In this document: positions 11,981 through 23,500 of the stretch, piece after piece | Layout: every line of letters starts with the position of its first letter | Numbering within the stretch: the first letter of the stretch is position 1 | From: Eopsaltria australis | Lineage: Eukaryota > Chordata > Aves > Passeriformes > Petroicidae | DNA length: 64,000 nucleotides | Assembly (NCBI GenBank): GCA_034509425.1 | Contig: JAVTVJ010000047.1 | Location: 806,001-870,000, forward strand | Direction of reading: 5' to 3' | The notes under the pieces: generated by a model | The model's input: only the letters and a program-made list of their open reading frames with translations | Told to the model about the DNA's origin: nothing | The model's database searches: none | Made by a program: the position numbers and the translations under genes

Positions 11981-14900
11981 TGTACTGGAGAGCCTAAACC
12001 TGAACACAGGTGAAGGTGATCATGCAGAGTGATTTCAGCAGTTTTAATATTTATTGTCTCAGAAACACAGGTTTTGCCAGGTCCTTTCTGAAGACTTACA
12101 TTCTCTTACTGATCTTGATTTTTCATTATTTTTTGTTCATATCTACAGTGAAAGAAGTGTTACTTATTCTTAGGATAGACTTTGTTCTTGAAATAAAAAC
12201 ATGCCTTCTGACATTTTAAATCATACTTCGAGGATAAACATTTTGTAGAAGCATATTAGGTGTTACACAAGGAAAAGCAGAAACTGAGTATCAACTTCAG
12301 TGTGGAACTAAGACCAAATTATTTTTTTTCCTTTTAGTTTTTGGCAATCCAACAAAGCACAAATAATACCAGACATTTGAATGGTGTAAAATGAAATTAT
12401 TCTATATATAAAAAGATACCGTAGAGAAGAGATACTATATAAATAATGCAGATGCAAACAGCTTTACTTTTTTTTTAAATTCCTACATACACAAAAGCCA
12501 TTTCATTGAAATGTTTAGATTGAAGAAATTTTAGTTAAATGATATGCTCATATCTCATACCCATTTCTTCTCAGAAAAATAACTGTCTTTTTTCAAGAAC
12601 ATTTTTTTTCAGTATTAAGTATTTAAAGGTGGGGTGGGATGTTAAATATGTCTGTTCTTTTACCCATGTTGGAGTTTAGGTCTTTGTATTTTCATTCTGA
12701 ACAGTTTCTAAACACTTTCTTTAAGGAAGGAGAGAGAGTCGAAGGTTTTGCAAAAGTAGAATGAAAGCTAAAGAGGTTAGGTGTCAATGAGACCTGTGGA
12801 ACTGCATTCCACTCTCTGTTTTAATCTTGGCAAGGCATTCCACTAATGAGTAAATGATGCAAGCTGTGCCTTGATTGTAGCATTACTTTAGTTGAACTTT
12901 CCCCTTGTGGGAAGACGTTGGAAGACATTTTGAACCTACATTTTAATACACATTCCAAGGGAAATTGTTTAGTTGTTCTCAAAAATTAACACAAAATAAG
13001 CAATGTTAATCACATGTTTGTTTGTTTGTTTTCAATATGATTGTAAGAAAATATTGAACTTTGAGACACTTGCAGAGCTTAGGTTAGGAAAATACCAAGT
13101 GCCCACTTAACTTCATGGATTAAAGTGCTTTCTTAAACATTTTTTACCAAGAAATGTAACCAGATCATTTTAGTCATTCCTATTCCTATTATGATTCCAT
13201 CATAGGACTCAGATTGTTTTAGAACTAAGATCGATCACAGAATTCTCTTTATTTGACAGTCCTAATATCTTAGTAAATTCAAGGTTACGTTGAAACATAA
13301 GTTAGTAAGAGGGAATTATTCTTTGTGGGGGGAGAAGGTTTAAAAATATATGTACTTATCTGAAAGCTTCGCTATTTAATAGTAAAGTGTGCTCTGTGTT
13401 TCAGATATTTAGATCCTTTATAACAATGTAAGGTAGTAATAAGCTTGCAAATCATAGCATTGACCAGAATTTTATTTGGTCTTTTTCTTACAACTTTTTC
13501 TTACCTGGTCGTCAGTCCTAGAAGCTACAAGTTAGGTCTTTCCACAGGAAATACACAGGCAAAGAGTTGGTGTCCAAGACTGAACAACCATGGTGTAACA
13601 GGGTGTTATGACTGTTGCTTTTTCATGCTCTTTGGGTATGATAAATGTAATACCCTATGCCAGAAATTTGCCTTTATATCTGTGAAAGAAGAAAAAGAAT
13701 GGCTAGACTGATTCACAGGAATCACTTGCATGATGTTCTTACTACGTCACCATTTTATGAAAACAGTCATTTTTGTTGTGTGTCCTGTTTCTTTGGTTTA
13801 CATTTCTTTTCTGTGGGATTTCTGTTTGGCACACACATTTTTCATGTCCCTCCCTCCCCAGCAGCCCTTAATCCATCAATATCTCAGTCCACCACTACCA
13901 CTGAGCACACTTATACCACAAAACCCATTGTCAGCACTGCCCAGCCCTCCAAACCAGTGATACCAGCAATAACTTCAGCAGCCATGTCAAATGTCTCAGG
14001 TTACAGTGACCCCTGCCAAGACACTTTCTGATTCTATAACCGGCATGTACAAATCAATGGTTGTTCAATTCTCTCGGCATGCAAAGGAGGGAACTCCTGC
14101 AATCTCCATTGCATTAACAGTGAGCTAAGACTTTTTCAAATAGCTCTGATTATTTTTGCATTATGAAAAGGCCATTGTGTTTCCTGGAGCTGTAAATAGT
14201 ACAATATCTTAGACAATGCACACTTAGGAAAAAGAACTTCCTAAATTTGCAGTCAAATATGTACTTACTTGTGTTTTCACCCATCTGGAACTGTCACACC
14301 TCTTCCCGTTTCCTTACTGGTCAGCCAGAACTTAAGAAAGAAAAAAGCATTCTGCTATTTGGAAATCACAAACCAGATTTTGATTTGAGTTAGAGTGGAA
14401 TAAATTCAGGGTGGCAGCCAAGACTGTACATATACATCTGAACTCCAGCTTTGATCTAGCCACACTCTATTTATCTTGACTCAAAAAGAACTCAAATCAA
14501 AGGATTGGGTATGAAGGAAAAAAAATAACAAAAATAGTCTCTACAACTGTTTGACATAAATGCATCTATTTGAATGAAATACAAAACCCTGGATATTTAA
14601 AAAGACTAATGAGGCTTAATAAATGTTGACCAAGAGAAGTAGATTTTATCTTAAGGTCTGGCTTGAAGAGAGCTGGTGATTGACCTGTAATGCCAAGAGA
14701 CCTGTGTGTGTTTAGCACCTCCCAGAAAAAAAGTGACAGGCTGAACATGTTTAGCCTGTGTTCCCTCTAAAAAGCAGCTGGGTAATTGCCTTCTAGATTA
14801 GTTGATAATCTTGTACGGACAACTGCTTCTACTAAATAACATTCATTACAGTGTTTCTGTTGGGGCAGTGAACTGTCATTTCTAAAGACATCACAGAAGA

Positions 14901-15315
14901 GAGCGTAGCAAACACACGTTAACCACAGCAATTGGACTTTATTCCCAGAAAAAAGAGTTTTATAAAAAACTGATCCATCTATAAACCTGTCTGTGGGCAT
15001 GATCCTGAAAACCAGTTAGAATCTCCTCAGCACCATGGGGTTTTTCTTCTGGCTTCAGCAAAAAAATACTTTGTCAAATCATTTGGGTTTTTTCCTATCT
15101 TTAAAATGTCCTTGGTGCACGCAGACACATCTCTGGCATAGCACATCATGGGCACAACATGCCATTACAACTTCTTACCAAGTTTAATTATTGCTAATAT
15201 AGCCACATAAACCTAATGTGTTCCATAAGACACAACGGACTAAAGACAATGTGTTTTAAGCCAACATGTTGACTTGGAAAGTAAAATATAGAGGTTTTCT
15301 GTAATTTTGTGTTAA
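11981..15315. other. Intergenic, AT-rich
   Basis: Mostly AT-rich sequence with no recognised gene or repeat. The single oddity is a Ser/Thr/Pro-rich open segment at 13862-14031 preceded by a splice-acceptor-like pyrimidine tract, listed separately. Confidence 0.5.
13862..14031 (+). other. Exon-like Ser/Thr/Pro-rich open segment of unknown status
   Basis: A C/T-rich stretch ending in CCCCAG (13850-13861) would serve as a splice acceptor. Behind it, 56 codons run open to a TGA at 14029-14031, encoding a mucin-like peptide rich in Ser, Thr and Pro (for example QSTTTTEHTYTTKP) and ending in PCQDTF. A terminal exon of a membrane or secreted protein could look like this, but I recognise no family and no partner exon nearby. 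It may be chance. Confidence 0.15.
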
Positions 15316-15317
15316 AA

Positions 15318-15968
15318 TAATAGAATTGTAGGATGGCTGAGGTTGGAAAAGGCCTATAAGATCATTGAGGACAACTGTTAACCTGCCACCACTGTGTTCC
15401 CCACTAAACCATGTCCCCATGTGCTACAGCCATGTTTTTTGAACACTTCCAGAGACAGCGATTGCACCACTTCCCTAGGCAGCCGGTTCCAATGCCTGAC
15501 CACCCCTTCACGGAAGAAAGTCTCCATAATATCTAATATAAGCCTCCCTTAGTGCAACTTGAGACCATTTCCTCTTGTTCTATCACTTGTTACCTGGGAG
15601 AAGAGGCCGACCCCCACCGCCCCCCCCCTTCCCCCCCAGCTACAGCCTCCTCGCAGGGAGTTACAGAGAGCAATAAGGTCTCCCTGAGCCTCCTTTTCTC
15701 CAGGCTGAACACCCCCAGCTCCCTCAGCTGCTCCTCACAGCACCTGTGCCCCAGACCCTTCCCCAGCTCCCTTGCCCTTCTCTGGACACACTCCAGCCCC
15801 TCAATGTCTTTCTTGCAGTGAGGGCCCAGAACTGAACACAGGATTGGAGGTGTGGCCTCAGCAGTGCCGAGTACAGGGGGACGGTCACTGCCCTGCTCCT
15901 GCTGGCCACACCATTGCTGATCCAGGCCAGGATGCCATTGCCCGCCTTGGCCGCCTGTGTCCCAGGAA
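15318..15968 (-). mobile_element. CR1 LINE, 5'-truncated, minus strand
   Basis: The 3' end is at about 15318 ('aatagaattgtagg'), followed on the plus strand by the reverse complement of the CR1 3' UTR and the end of its reverse-transcriptase ORF. Minus-strand frames read [35 protein letters not shown] and, after a frame change, [11 protein letters not shown] and [12 protein letters not shown], which are hallmark C-terminal CR1 ORF2 peptides. Frame changes and premature stops show it is dead. The 5' edge is near 15968, where CR1 similarity gives way to a GC-rich patch. Confidence 0.85.
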
Positions 15969-15969
15969 G

Positions 15970-16190
15970 CGCCTGTTTCCTCAGCGCAGCCCTGAGCTCC
16001 ATGAGCCGTTCCCAGATTTCCAGGCCGCGCTCCCCCCGCGGGGCCCGAACGCGCCCGCGCCGCCGCTGGCGGAGGGCGCCCCCTGGCGGTAGCGCGGCGC
16101 CCCCACAGGCCGCAGTTACAGCGGCGCCGGGCGCGGTGGAACCGCGAAGGTCCCGGGCGGCCTGGGAGATATCCCCGCTCCTTCCAAGCA
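15970..16190. promoter_or_regulatory. Isolated CpG-rich patch with a CTCF-like motif
   Basis: About 220 bp of very GC- and CpG-rich sequence sits between two oppositely oriented CR1 fragments, far from any recognised gene start. It contains GCGCCCCCTGGCGG at 16076-16089, whose reverse complement matches the published CTCF core CCASYAGRKGGCRS at 13 of 14 positions. An insulator, an orphan CpG island or residual GC-rich CR1 5' sequence are all possible. Confidence 0.45.
16076..16089 (-). promoter_or_regulatory. CTCF-like binding motif
   Basis: The minus strand reads CCGCCAGGGGGCGC, differing from the CTCF core CCASYAGRKGGCRS only at the third position. Occupancy cannot be judged from sequence. 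Confidence 0.5.
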
Positions 16191-16254
16191 AGAAAGGCAA
16201 TATGCATGGCAACTTCAGCGGTAATTAAGGCATTCAAAGATTTTTTTGTCTTCA

Positions 16255-17585
16255 ACCCTTAATAATGATAGACTTTGGGCTGCCCTGGCCCCTGAGTTTA
16301 TGGACCACGAGTGTGGGAACAGTGACCTTCCGTTTGTGGACACTGCAATTGCAAGGGACCGGCTCTACCAGGTGAATGCTCACAAATCCCGGGGGCATGA
16401 TGACACTCACACCAGAGATCTGAAGGGAGATGTTATGGCTTGACCCCTTCTGCTCACCTGCCAAAGGTCTGGGAGTCTGGGGAGGTCCCTGCTGACTGGA
16501 TGTTAGTCCCACCTACAACAAAGTACGTGAAGGAAGACTCAGAGAGCTACAGACCTGTTAGTCTAACCTCAGTTCCTGGAAAAGTTATGGAGATTATACT
16601 GGGTGCTATTAAAAGACAGAAGAATGTATAGTCTGAGTTCTCGAAGGGAAAGTCTTGCTTAATAATTTGGTATCCTTCTGTGATAGGGTCACCTGCCTGG
16701 TGGATGAAGGGAAGACAGTGGATGTAGCTTTTCTGGATTTTAGTACAGCTTTTGATACTGTCCCCCCCAGCACCCTTCTGAGCAAGCTGTCCAGCTGTGG
16801 GATGAGTGGGTTCATGGTGTGCTGGGTGAAGAACTGGCTGAAGGGCAGAGCTCAGGGTGTTGCAGTGACTGGGGCTCCATCTGCCTGGCCACTGGTCACC
16901 AGTGTCACTCCTTGGGGCTCAGTTGTGGAGCGAGTTCTGTTCAATGTATTTATCAGTGATCTGGATGCAGGAGCTGAATACCCCATTAGCAAGTTTGCTG
17001 ATAATAGCAAACTGGGAGGTGCTGCTGCCTCTCTTGAGGGACAGGAGGCCCTGTGGAGGGATCTAGACACATCTGAGCATTGGGCTTAAAGGTGATTATT
17101 ACACTGTATTCTGGATTGGTGCAGCATTATCTTGAGTGTCATGTGCAGTTCTGGGCCCCACAATTTAAGAAGGATGTGAAGGTCCTTGGATGAGCTTGTC
17201 TGTTCTGGAGAAAAGGAGGCTCAGCAGCAACCTCATCTCTCTCCACAGCTTTCTGAGGAGGGCAAGTAGAGAGGGAGGTGCTGAGCCGTTCTCCATGTTA
17301 TCCAGTGGCAAGGTGTGTGGGAATGGTTCAAAGTTGTGCTGGAAGGGGTTGAGATGAGATATTAGGAACCATTTCTTCACCAAAAGGGTGGTCAAACACT
17401 GGAGCAGGCTTCCTGGAGAGGTGATGTGTGCTCCAAACCTGTCAGTGTTAAAGAGGCATTTGGATAATGCCATTAATTACATGCTTTAACTTGGTCAGCC
17501 CTGAAGTGTTCAGGGAGTTGGACTGGAGGACCATTGTAGGCTCCTTCTAACAAAAATAGTTCTGTTCTATTTCATTCTATTCTAA
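16255..17585 (+). mobile_element. CR1 LINE, plus strand, degraded reverse transcriptase
   Basis: Plus-strand peptides follow the order of CR1 ORF2: ARDRLYQVNAHKS near 16350, SGEVPADW and SYRPVSLTSVPGKVME (16480-16590), then LVSFCDRVTCLVDEGKTVD, FLDFSTAFDTV, FNVFISDLDAGAE and FADNSKLGG (16660-17020). The catalytic FADD box is altered to FADN. About 200 bp appear deleted near 17090-17125, since the frame jumps from the region after FADN to the [11 protein letters not shown] block. The 3' end runs through 'actggagcaggcttcctgg' to an 'attctattct' tail at about 17585. Stops and frame changes make it inactive. Confidence 0.87.
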
Positions 17586-20500
17586 AGCTCCTATAACAAT
17601 TACTGGGGGGATGGGGAAAGGCAAATGCTCTTCTATTAAAAAGCTCTCCCTGCAATTCTGGGTAAATATTAACTATTTCTTCGATAATGTTTGATTTTTA
17701 AAGAGTAAAGAGCAGTTTGTGTATATATCACACTTACTCGGCATGCCAGACCACAGCATACATTTTGAGGAAGAAAAAGTGGTTTCATTGATTGCTTATC
17801 CAGGAAAATCTTTAACATTCATTGTCATACTCTAAATGTTAAGATGTTAGTTCTGCCAAATCAATAATAGACTCAGAGGGCACACATGGAAACATTACAG
17901 ATACGCAGATGTTACACCATTGTTTTATGGCATAGGTGTATTTTAAGAACTGAGAGGATGTTGAACCTACTCGAGAGATTTTTCTTTAATTTCTCAGGTT
18001 AGCTAAGTTTCCAAATTTTCTAAATTACTCTGCACTTCCACACTGTAAATAAAATTTGTGAACTGAAGCTTCAGCACTTTTCTGCTGCAGGGCATTCACA
18101 GTGACCTTTGTTGGTGGATTAAATGGCTGTTGCACATGCAATATAGACAAATACTCATCTGAATAGAGGCTCAGATGCATCCACTTCTGGTATTAGAGTG
18201 GTGTACTTTGTGCAGAACCACTTATCTGCAAATGCTGGAGCTTCTTTCTGTGTTGTGAGAGAAACCTTTTGCCTTGAGGATTGCTGAAGCTGGTAGTCCA
18301 ACAGAGGCAAGGTTGCCACAGCTCCCTATTGCCAGATGCAGTCAGTACTGAGTGGGCTATTGCTTGTATTCCCAATAGTCCCACAGAGTGTGTGTGCACA
18401 TATATGCACATATCTGATCTCACAACCAGAGGCACAAACATCCTAATCCTGCCTCCTCTTTGGCAGTTTAAGGAGTTTTTTTTTAATTGTGAAATATCTT
18501 TTTTATTATGGCCATGGAATGAGTACAATTCAGGCACTCAGTGTGTCCAATAACTGATCCTGGACCCTCAGTCTTCCACTTTATTTTGTGTGATCCCACA
18601 CAAACCAACATCTGCATATGTGCACTGTGGGTCTTCCCAGTAACTGGCCCTGTGTCCTCCTGTCTCCCCCTGACTCATGCCCAGAGACATAAACCTGCAG
18701 ATGGGTCTCAGGCTGACCACTGACCTCATAGCCTCTCCAGTGGTTGGTTTGGACCTCTTGGTCCCTCCAGGAGCCAACTACCAGACCACTCCGTGGTATC
18801 CAGCCTAGACCTATGGCTTCTCCATTTTTTGGCTTCCAAGCCTGTTGTCCTTCTCACCAATCCAATTTGGTATTTGCAGGTGTGCACACACTGATATACA
18901 TCCCTTCACAGCACACAGTCTTCTCCAAAAAAGCATCAGCATCCCTTGATACAAATTTATTTCACCTGCACTTGCTCAAATCACACCTCTCAGGTGGGCT
19001 TTACAAAGATCACTGGAACAGGAGTAGCCTTTTGCTTACAGCATCAAATAGAGGTTTCTTTCCTTGCCACTTCATATTTCTTACACTTTTCAATTGCTGC
19101 GGTTTGGATTCTTCCCCAGACTTTAGTCCCCTTCAGTGTAGTACCTGCTCCTGCAGGGATGCCTTCATGGGCTGCAGTCATCTCAGCATGTTTCTGCACC
19201 TATGTCTTCTTTTGTTGCATCACTTATACCCTCATAAATCTCCCAGCAGCCGCTTCTCTTCATTAAATGTGTTTCACAGAGATGCTGCATGCTTCTGTAA
19301 TTGGTTCGGGTTTTGGCACGTGGTGGGTCGGTGATATCTGTTGTCAAGCCAGCTGGAACCAGCTGTAGTTGAAGAGCAGACCTTCTACACAGCTCACCCC
19401 TGTAGCCCCACTGCCACCAAAACTCTGCCAGCTATGCACAGTGTGGCGTTTTCTTTCAGTTTGAGGCGACGCACGATCTTTCGAGTTAGGAGCTGTGTTT
19501 AGGCAGGAGCATTCTCAGCCTCATCTCAGGTTTCCCCAGCCTTTCACTGCCCTCCAGTGGATAGTGCTGCTTGTCAGCTTTGTCTGCCGTGGCATGTAAG
19601 GCAGCTTTAGGGTATTTTCTTTCTTTCCACACCACATCCTTTAGCAAATAAAAAAAGAACAACATGCATGTGAGTGACAGTGTTCCAAGTTTGAACAGTG
19701 GAAATCCCTAAAGGTCTTTGATTGATTTCTGCAAAATCAGAGAGCTTTTTTTTTGTACCCATTTAAAACACAGACACATTCTGGGGCATAAGAACAGAAG
19801 AAGGGAGAGCAAAGATGCTCCAATGATATTTGAGAGATCCCAGAGAGATGTTAGGGTGAGGGTTAGACATGTTGATAATAGTTTTTCTTTCCATTCCTGG
19901 TGTCAGAAGTCTGCTGAGTTCTATTTCAATTCATAGTGTGTTTTACCTGAGATGAGGAGCAGGACTTTACTGATGGAAGGCTTGTCTATATTTCTTTCTA
20001 AAGAACTGTCTAGGCTGGGGAACATGCATATTTCTGACCGTTACATGAGATGATTCAGAAGGTGTAGCAGAAGTGAAACCCTCTTGGAGGATGGTCAGGA
20101 GCTACTTCTTAGCTGGAGTGCAAACAAACCCTCATGAAAAACACCCTTCTTGCCTCTGCACACCTCTTCCCTCACCTTCTGTTCTCTCGTTCCCTCACAC
20201 TGTACATTGCACTCAGTCCCTTCAGTGAGGAAATGGGCAGTGCAGACATTGGGATCAGTGTGTAGTGGTTCCTCCATCAGCAGCAGTCCCTTTAGAGTCA
20301 TGCCTGGTGGGCCCTGCTCAGGCATGGTTTTCTCTATCCTCCTGGTCATTTTTTCCTTCCATGCTGATGCTTTCTGCCCTTTCTGAAACAGGTGTTTCAG
20401 AGGTGCTACAAAGCCATCTGGTGGCTCAGGGCCACTAAGAAGCTTGGCTGGTGTGCTCAGCTGTGGCCTGCAGTGGGTCAGGTGGAGACTGGCTCTGTCC

Positions 20501-23500
20501 AGTGTGGCTGTGACCCTCTCACAGAAGCTCATCCCTACAGCCCCTTCCCCAACCTGATGGTTATGTTTAGTGGACAGATATATGACATTTTACAAATTAT
20601 GTGACTTTCTTTACCATGGGAGAGATGGTGCAATGAAGCGGAGCAGTTGGGCAGGCTGGCATTGTGGTTTCAATCACAAGATTCTCATTCTGCAGGAGAC
20701 ATGGTGCAGTTCTCAAGGGAGCATGGTGGGGGGGGATGGGGCGTCAGTGTGGTTGTTCCTGCCATGCTCTGTCATCCTAGCACAGGAACATGGGTGGGTC
20801 TTGGGTTTCCCTCACTCTTTTCTGCTCCCTGAACTCAGAGGCTACAGAAATAATCCTGTATCCTGGAGCAGAGTCATAGGGCTTCCCTCCCCAGGGTCCT
20901 TTTTTCAGTCCCCTCCAGTTACCCCTCCAGTTCCATGTTGTTATTTACAGGATTGGTTAGACAGTACCTCATTGATGATTGCACCACTTGTTTTCCAATT
21001 TGTTGTTGTTTTCTAGTTCTTGCTTCAGTTACTTCCAGATGCTTTTCCATTTTTTGGAAATTGGCACAGATTGACTATCTGTGTCCTTGAGCACACCAAA
21101 GCCATCCCCCACCAGGAACAGAGCCCTGGCTGGCAAAGGCCCCAGTCATTGCTGTCCTTTAGCACAAGCATACTGAGCAGTAACCTAGGTCCAGCTCCTT
21201 TGTCTCCTCTCTTCTTTATGTTTTCACACTCACTTCTCCCAGGTCCAGTTTGATCTTTCCCTCCCCTGTCTTTGATCCTTCCCCTAAATATCCCATAGTA
21301 AATCTTGTACAACCTCAAAATATTCTTTCCAACTTCCCATGGTGAGTCCTGTGGTCCTGTAGGCAGTAATTTTCTCTGAGTCTGTAAAGACATTGATGGG
21401 GAGTGTCTTCAATTGACTCTGCTTGGGGTGCCACCGCCAACCCACAGGTCTGGCTCACCTGGTGGTTCCAGCCCTTGAAACAACCCTGCCAGCTCATGCA
21501 GCTCTGATGTGGTTAGTGGGGTTCCCCTGCCTGTCATTGTGTCCCTGCTCCTTCATGTTCATGGGAGTGAGCCTTCAGTCACCTAACCTAATCTTTACCT
21601 AGTCCATAAACACTTTACTCATTCAAGTTTACTTCTTGAAGTTCTTTGGTGTAAAATAGTCCCTGGATAGCTCTTTCTTTTAAGTCTAACCCCTTCTGAT
21701 GGTTGCCCTTACTGTGAAAATTTTGTCCACTAATCTCTGCTAATTCCCTTCTACAAATTTATTCATTGTTCTAAATATCCTCATGTGATGCATGCTTTTT
21801 GAACAGGGACACAGTCTCATAAATTTATAAGAAATTTTATTCACTTTTAAAAGACTTCAAATTCCCATGGGCAGAGGGAAGGCTTCCTGTCCTAAAGGTA
21901 CTCAGTCTACCTCCAGAGTAAACAAGGTGGGGCTTCTACTGGAAGCACAGGGGATGGTGTTCTGGGAGAAAGGCCGTGGAGCCTAAGACAAGCCTTTACA
22001 CCAGAAGGAGGAGTGCAGGGCAGCTGTCACTGTTTTTTGAATAAAAGTCGTCTCTGATCTACACCATTCATCCCATGGTCATGGGATGAGGTGGTGATAC
22101 AGTCTGCCTGAGCACATGGGTAAGTGGGTAACGATGATTCCTGATCTGCAACCACATCCCACACAGATCAGAGCTTCAGCCCCACCAGTCCTATATTGGT
22201 AATCCCAGAGGAACAGGTCACTTGTTCTGACTGATTGTCGTGCTGGGTCTATGGATGACAGTTTAGCTTCCATGCATTGCAGTTCTTGTTCTTCAGCTCC
22301 TACGTGGTACCAGTGGTGTTGCTATATGTGGTGTTGCTCCCAAAGGACTATAATTTTAACAATTTAATGCTTTTCATATTAAATCATTGATGTAAGGTGG
22401 CAATGGCTCTGCTAATCACATGGCCTGAGCCCAAACATCTTTGACTTCCTTCATCCCAAAGGCAAATTAATAATTTCCACCAGAGCTTCTATAACCCTCC
22501 AGCCCCCCATCCAAGTAATGTACAAGAGGAGAAGTATTACCTGTGCTACCAGCTCGTGCTGGATTCATCAGTTCAAACTTGGCAGATGTTATCACAGCTT
22601 ATTTGTCTGGGCAATTCTTCCAGATAGGCTAAACTCAGCAGAACTTACCATACAGGGAAGTTCTTTGTTTAGCATTTCCCAACAGTGCAGAGAAACTTGT
22701 TTGTCTGTCCTAAATTATCTCAGCAATTACCTTTATGAAGGCAATTTAAAATAATACATCTTTTAAGACATTATCAGAGATTGCATCTGACCAAAAGCGT
22801 GACTCTGTGAAAAACAGATGACCATGATGGTGGGCCATAACTTCCAGGATTCCTTCAGAAATGCAGTGCTAACAGAAGAAAGTACCTCTGATCAATGTGC
22901 CCAAGGGGTCCATGGCACAAAGCACAGACAAAGAGCATTCTTTGTTAGTGGAAATCTATGTTGTTCCACACACCAGCATTTTCCAAACAGAAAGGAAATG
23001 TAGGAGACAGTATCAGAGCAAAAGATACACAGAATCCTAGAAGGAATCATTCCAAGTGACAAATGAAAGAGTGAGGCACAAAAAAAATAATTCACTTGTT
23101 TTGTGTAGTAGAATAAATTTCCATTAGGGGTTTGATTCTTATCTCACCTAAAGGCAATCTAATCCTGCCTAAAGACAGGTTCTCGGGCAGTTTAGGCAGT
23201 ATCTCTGAAATGTCAATGAGCACAAATTCACTTTAGTGTTTTAGTGGAGCAGGTTGTATGTTCCTGTATTTTCCTGGCACTTTACTGAATTAGATGTGCT
23301 TCTGTAACTGACTGTCTAACATGCCATCTTAGATGTCTAAAATGGCAAGATTTGCAGAGCTAGATACCTTCTATTGCTCCTGGAATACACTGATGTTTGG
23401 GAAGGAAATAGACTTCTTGTAGTACATCTTATCTAGGCACAGCAAAGATCAAGCTGTGAGTCATTGCTCATAATAATAACATAATATTACTAACATTTTG

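Noticed and set aside
19851..19868. TTAGGGTGAGGGTTAGAC, resembling a short interstitial telomere repeat
   Set aside because: Only one perfect unit with two altered ones; too short to call.
20095..20532. 145-codon minus-strand frame that could be read as a gene
   Set aside because: No known domain; it overlaps plus-strand frames of similar length, and composition explains the openness.
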